Below, piece after piece: positions 61,063-64,000 of a DNA stretch of 64,000 nucleotides (positions within the stretch are counted from its first letter, which is position 1; each line of letters starts with the position of its first letter). Origin of the DNA: Prorocentrum cordatum. Lineage: Eukaryota > Sar > Dinophyceae > Prorocentrales > Prorocentraceae. The stretch is from assembly GCA_963575745.1 (NCBI GenBank), contig CAUYUJ010017909.1:85001-149000 (forward strand), written 5' to 3'. Below the pieces are notes generated by a model that was given only the letters and a program-made list of their open reading frames with translations, had not been told where the DNA came from and did not search any database. The position numbers and the translations under genes are program-made.

Positions 61063-61305
61063 GGGCCACTTGGGGGCCTCTTGGGGCCTCTTGGGGCCTC
61101 TTGGGGGCCTCTTGGGGGCCTCTTGGGGACCTCTTGGGGGCCTCTTGGGGGCCTCTTGGGGGCTCTGGGGGCCTCGTGGGGGCCTCTTGGGAGCCTGTTG
61201 GGGGCCTCTGGGGGCCTCTTGGGGGCCTCTTGGGGGCCTCTTGGAGGCCGCTTGGGAGCCTCCTGGGGTCATCAAGGCGCCATCTTGGGGCCTCTTGCGA
61301 CCTCC
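61063..61305. repeat. 12-bp array GGGGGCCTCTTG
   Basis: About twenty units, the most regular of the 12-bp arrays in the window. Confidence 0.9.
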
Positions 61306-61699
61306 TCAGAAGCGCAAATGAGCGCTACCCCCTGAGAAAGACAAAATGAGCCCAAAACCTTTGTAAAATCAATGATTCTGAGAACAAGGAAGAGGAGCGC
61401 TGCCCCCTCAGAAGGCCAAAATGGGGCCAACACCGTAGTAAAATCAATGAATTTGGCGTCACAGAAGAGGAGAGGGTTTTTTCTCTATCCCCCCGTCGGG
61501 GCGAGAATCCTCGTGAGGGTCGTCGTTTTTGGCCCTCCCAGGCGTCGAAAAGGACCCCCCTGACCACCCGCGGGGCGCCCTCTCCAGGTCCAGGGGGAGG
61601 GGGTAGGGGGAGGGGTAAACCCCTCCCCGAAGGGGAAGAAGGGGGGTTGAGGACAGAGAGGGCTCCCTAAACCACTCACGCCCAAAGGGCTGGTGGGAT

Positions 61700-61852
61700 T
61701 TATTCAGGAATCGCTCTCCCGGCGCTCTGGAGTCGCGCTCCCGCTGGAGACTTGCTTGCAACTTACTGAAGAATCACCTTGCGTTGGAATTCCCGGCAAT
61801 TTGCCCAAGCGCCGCGCTCCCGACACCCAGGCACTCAGGAGTCGCGCCCGTT
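61700..61852. repeat. Block B 41-bp repeats resumed
   Basis: TATTCAGGAATCGC, GGAGTCGCGCTCCCGCTGGA-GACTTGC..GCAACTTACTGAAGAATC. Confidence 0.65.
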
Positions 61853-62105
61853 GTGGCCCCATGTGCATGCCCTTCGTGGCCCCGCTGTCGCCATTTGTGT
61901 CCCCCTCACTGTCCTACGTGGCCCAGTTGCTACCCTCAGTGGCCCCATAGTTGCCTTCTGTGGCCCCGCAAATTATCTGCACTCCGTGGCCCCCGCTCGT
62001 TCGCGCTCTTCGTGGTCTTGGCCCACATACGCAATTTCCCTTCGTGTCCCCGCTGTCGCCCTTCGTGGCCTACTTCGTGCCCTTCGTGGCCCTGCTGTCG
62101 TTTCT
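61853..62105. repeat. Minisatellite CTTCGTGGCCCCGCTGTCG, copy 2
   Basis: Ordered match to 5235-5465, including GTCCCCCTCACTGTCCTACG and CCCGCTCGTTCGCGCTCTTC. Confidence 0.8.
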
Positions 62106-62168
62106 CTCTCGCTCTCGCTTTCGCTCGTCGTCGTCCGTCGTCGTCGTCGCCGTCGTCTTCGACGTCGT

Positions 62169-62211
<43 letters not shown>

Positions 62212-62216
62212 GGTCG
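62106..62216. repeat. (TCG)n tract
   Basis: CTCGCTCTCGC then TCGTCG triplets; Ser/Asp/Arg runs in all frames. Confidence 0.9.
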
Positions 62217-62344
62217 GTCCCCTGTCCGTCCCTCTTGGGGTCGGGTCGACGGTCCGCGGCCGCCCCGCCGATCAGCGCTGCCGCTGGCCAGGCCGACGGT
62301 CCGCGGCCGCCCCGCCGCTTGCCGGGGCCCGGCCTGCAGGGAAG

Positions 62345-62455
62345 AAAGGTATACCCCCAAAAGGGGCTCGATCGAAGACGAAGAGGGCGGGTATCGAGGG
62401 TTTGGGAAATTTGCGTTATTGGACACTCGAGCATATAACGGCGAACGGTCTTAAC
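62345..62455. repeat. Block C, copy 2
   Basis: GGTATACCCCCAAAAGGGGC-TCGATCGAAGACGAAGAGGG-CGGGTATCGAGGGT, as at 39143. Confidence 0.75.
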
Positions 62456-62498
62456 ATTATTATTATTATTGTTGTTGTTGTTGTTGCTGTTGTTGTTG
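62456..62498. repeat. (ATT)n/(TTG)n tract
   Basis: ATTATTATT then TTG triplets. Confidence 0.9.
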
Positions 62499-63144
62499 AA
62501 CATTATTTATTCTAAAGAATAATTATTGTTGGGGCCCCTGGTGCGCGGCCCCCTCGCCGCGCCTAGGCCGCAGCCGCATTTTCATCATTTTCGTGAGGAC
62601 GTCTCAGGCAAAACGATGTGGTCCAGATCCGGTTGTTTTGTTGTCCCCCGTTTTCCCTTGCAAAAAATAAGCTACAGTGGACATTTCTTGTTCTAACATA
62701 ACCAAACTTCAAGAATCCCTTGCAACAAATAAGGTAAAGTGGTCATTCGCGCGCGCAAGACGAAATCCTTCCAAAACCTTAGTGTTCGTAGCGATTTCAA
62801 CATAAAAACATAAAAAAAACGGATGGTTTTTCAAAAACAAAAGTGTCAAAATGTCATCCCGCGCGCTCTTGCGGATTTGTCGGAAACCCAACACTTTTTA
62901 AACATTTCTGTCAAATGGGCTTTTCCGAGCAACTTGTTCACGTGCTTCGAACTTCTCCAACAACCGTTGCGCACCTGCCAGGGTCATCATCCCTGTCAAA
63001 TGATACCATGCGGGACACATTCGTTTTTTCTTTGCGCGCGCACGCCGAAATCTTCAAAAACCATTGGGTTTCGTAGGAATTTTAGCACCGCGCAACATAA
63101 AATCATACGAATCGCACCGTGGGACCTCGAAAATCGTCGTCGGC
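62499..63144 (+). repeat. TTG-unit, interrupted by an insertion
   Basis: Normal unit to about 63070, then TAGGAATTTTAGCACCGCGC-type sequence not in other units. The constant tail of the unit resumes at 63862 after the insertion. Confidence 0.7.
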
Positions 63145-63207
63145 ATGTTACCACAACAAGTCCGTGTGTCACCACGTCATCGAACAAAATCACTGATCAC
63201 TGTCACA

Positions 63208-63229
63208 TCCGTAGCCATCTCGGATCAAG
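63208..63229 (+). other. Spliced-leader-like sequence
   Basis: TCCGTAGCCAT, then CTC where the leader has TTT, then GG, AT for CT, and CAAG: about 19 of 22 positions of the conserved dinoflagellate leader. It is followed by GTATCG. It lies 45 bp inside the insertion at 63145-63847. Could be a leader relic on a retroposed mRNA, or chance. Confidence 0.4.
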
Positions 63230-63357
63230 GTATCGCCTGTGTTCTTGGATGGGTCATGGCTTTGTCGGCGAAAGCCGTTGACGAGCAGTATGGCCCAGAG
63301 CTGTCGCGGCCTCCTTTGGCCGACTGCGGCAGCCCGTATTATTTGCATCAGGCGCTG

Positions 63358-63572
63358 TGTCCCTTGGGGACAACCATCGGGACAACGATCGGGACAACCA
63401 CAACCATCAGGACAACCATCGGGACAACCATCGGGACAACCATCGGGACAACGATCGGGACAACCATCGGGACAACCATCGGGAGAACCATCGGAACAAC
63501 AATCGGGACAATCATCGGGACAATCATCGCGACAATCATCGGGACAACCACAACCATCAGGACCTCCCACCA
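63358..63572. repeat. 12-bp minisatellite GGGACAACCATC
   Basis: About 17 units with CGATCGGGACAA variants. As 12 is a multiple of 3, all frames stay open and give tetrapeptide repeats (GTTI, DNHR, SGQP). Confidence 0.9.
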
Positions 63573-63861
63573 GAGAGAGGTAGCCACGTGTATTTCGTAG
63601 ACGAATGAGCCAGTATTGCACATTGAGGCCGGAACGACAACCACAGAACAAGAATGAGCATATAGCAACAACGGAAACAAGTCCTGTGGTATGCTGGCGC
63701 CACGCACGTGGTACCACTCAAAATAATCTTTGCTTGTGTGGTACAGAAACGGAAAAACGTCGGAAAACGGTACAGGTGCCCAGTGTTGGAACAGGGGGAT
63801 AAGTCGTATACTAAGCTAGCTTCCACAAAATGTTACCACAACAAGTCATTGTACCCATGCG

Positions 63862-64000
63862 CCAGTGTAGTAGCCAAGGTCGTCCGCAGGCCACGAAGTG
63901 AAGTGTCCGAACGTCATAGGGCGGGAAGCTGGGTGTGGGTGGTGGCGAAGAGTCGTTTGGAAATTTGGTAGAGCTTGAACCGGCCCCCCCACAAAGTGGG
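63862..64000 (+). repeat. TTG-unit tail, cut by window edge
   Basis: GCCAGTGTAGTAGCC, GGTCGTCCGC, GTGTCCGAACGTCATAGGGC, GGGAAGCTGGGTGTGGGTGG and the start of the CCCCCACAAAGTGGG hairpin. Confidence 0.85.

Larger units (their letters stand above)
60358..61699. mobile_element. Composite element with inverted ends, copy 2, inside block B
   Basis: Opens CTTCGCGTATCCCCACCAGC-CC and closes AAAGGGCTGGTGGGATT. Contains a 28-bp minisatellite, a 12-bp array, two ATCAATGATT-type units, CGAGAATCCTCGTGAGGG, and GGGGAGGGG-TAAA-CCCCTCCCC. Block B repeats (GGAATCGCGCTCTCGCGTGG before, GGAATCGCTCTCCCGGCGCT after) continue on both sides, so it looks inserted there. Confidence 0.7.
63145..63847. mobile_element. 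Insertion flanked by an 18-bp direct repeat
   Basis: ATGTTACCACAACAAGTC occurs exactly at 63145 and 63830. The 667 bp between interrupt a TTG-unit whose tail (GCCAGTGTAGTAGCC) follows at 63862. An 18-bp duplication is in the range made by LINE-mediated retroposition. No poly-A tail is seen at either end; the right end reads GCTTCCACAAA. Confidence 0.6.

Noticed and set aside
60379-61275. 298-aa minus-strand His/Thr/Arg-rich frame
   Set aside because: Entirely produced by the 28-bp and 12-bp arrays.
63358-63608. Repeat protein (GTTIGTTI or DNHRDNHR)
   Set aside because: A 12-bp unit keeps every frame open; no start context or homologous domain.

Overview
Organism and overall character. The window looks like nuclear DNA of a dinoflagellate, most plausibly a core dinoflagellate with a large GC-rich genome such as Prorocentrum; this is inference from style, not a database match. 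The reasons are the very low gene density, a GC-rich background broken by (GAG)n/(CTC)n, (TTG)n and (TG)n tracts, many short foldback/MITE-like elements, a LINE with an apurinic-type endonuclease and reverse transcriptase, and a sequence at 63208-63229 matching the conserved dinoflagellate spliced leader at about 19 of 22 positions. Nothing bacterial was seen: no operons, rRNA, tRNA or CRISPR. Almost every long open frame is produced by simple repeats or by tandem arrays that are open in all frames.

Layout. 1-3.3 kb: end of a MITE-A, degenerate and clean 77-bp-type arrays, a 12-bp array and a 10-bp minisatellite. 3.3-13 kb: purine/pyrimidine tracts, dispersed short repeats, MITE-F, a complete MITE-A with target duplication, and three exon-like pockets (6.5, 10.4 and 12.2 kb). 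13-21.9 kb: the densest cluster of inverted-repeat elements (families A to H), including a MITE-C insertion with a nearby uninterrupted copy of its target (20.0-20.5 kb). 22-26.9 kb: pyrimidine tracts and GATTCG-type repeats. 27-28.3 kb and 37-43.4 kb: units of an AT-richer, (TTG)n-bounded repeat, including five tandem units of about 0.8 kb. 28.4-37 kb: a 155-bp triplicate, a 1.9-kb array of about two dozen 77-bp units (30.9-32.7 kb), TG-rich DNA, and families A, B and I. 43.5-49.3 kb: G-rich low-complexity DNA with copies of families A, C, G and I. 49.4-54.3 kb: the only clear protein-coding region, a decayed LINE (endonuclease, RT, zinc fingers) followed by a 247-residue helical ORF. 54.6-58.8 kb: CTC tracts plus the best host-exon candidate (57354-57739). 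59-64 kb: more TTG units, a composite inverted-ended element with 28-bp and 12-bp arrays, and a 667-bp insertion flanked by an 18-bp direct repeat that carries the leader-like sequence.

How the parts relate. Nine groups of short elements with inverted ends have no coding capacity and would need enzymes from elsewhere. MITE-C is the best supported: three copies, each with a 5-bp direct repeat, one with an empty-site paralog. The LINE-type endonuclease/RT could in principle explain long-target-duplication insertions such as the one at 63.1-63.8 kb. Elements are often nested: a 77-bp array lies inside a composite element, and another composite lies inside the 41-bp repeats of a TTG-associated block. 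Coordinates of repeats were read by eye, so edges may be off by several bases.
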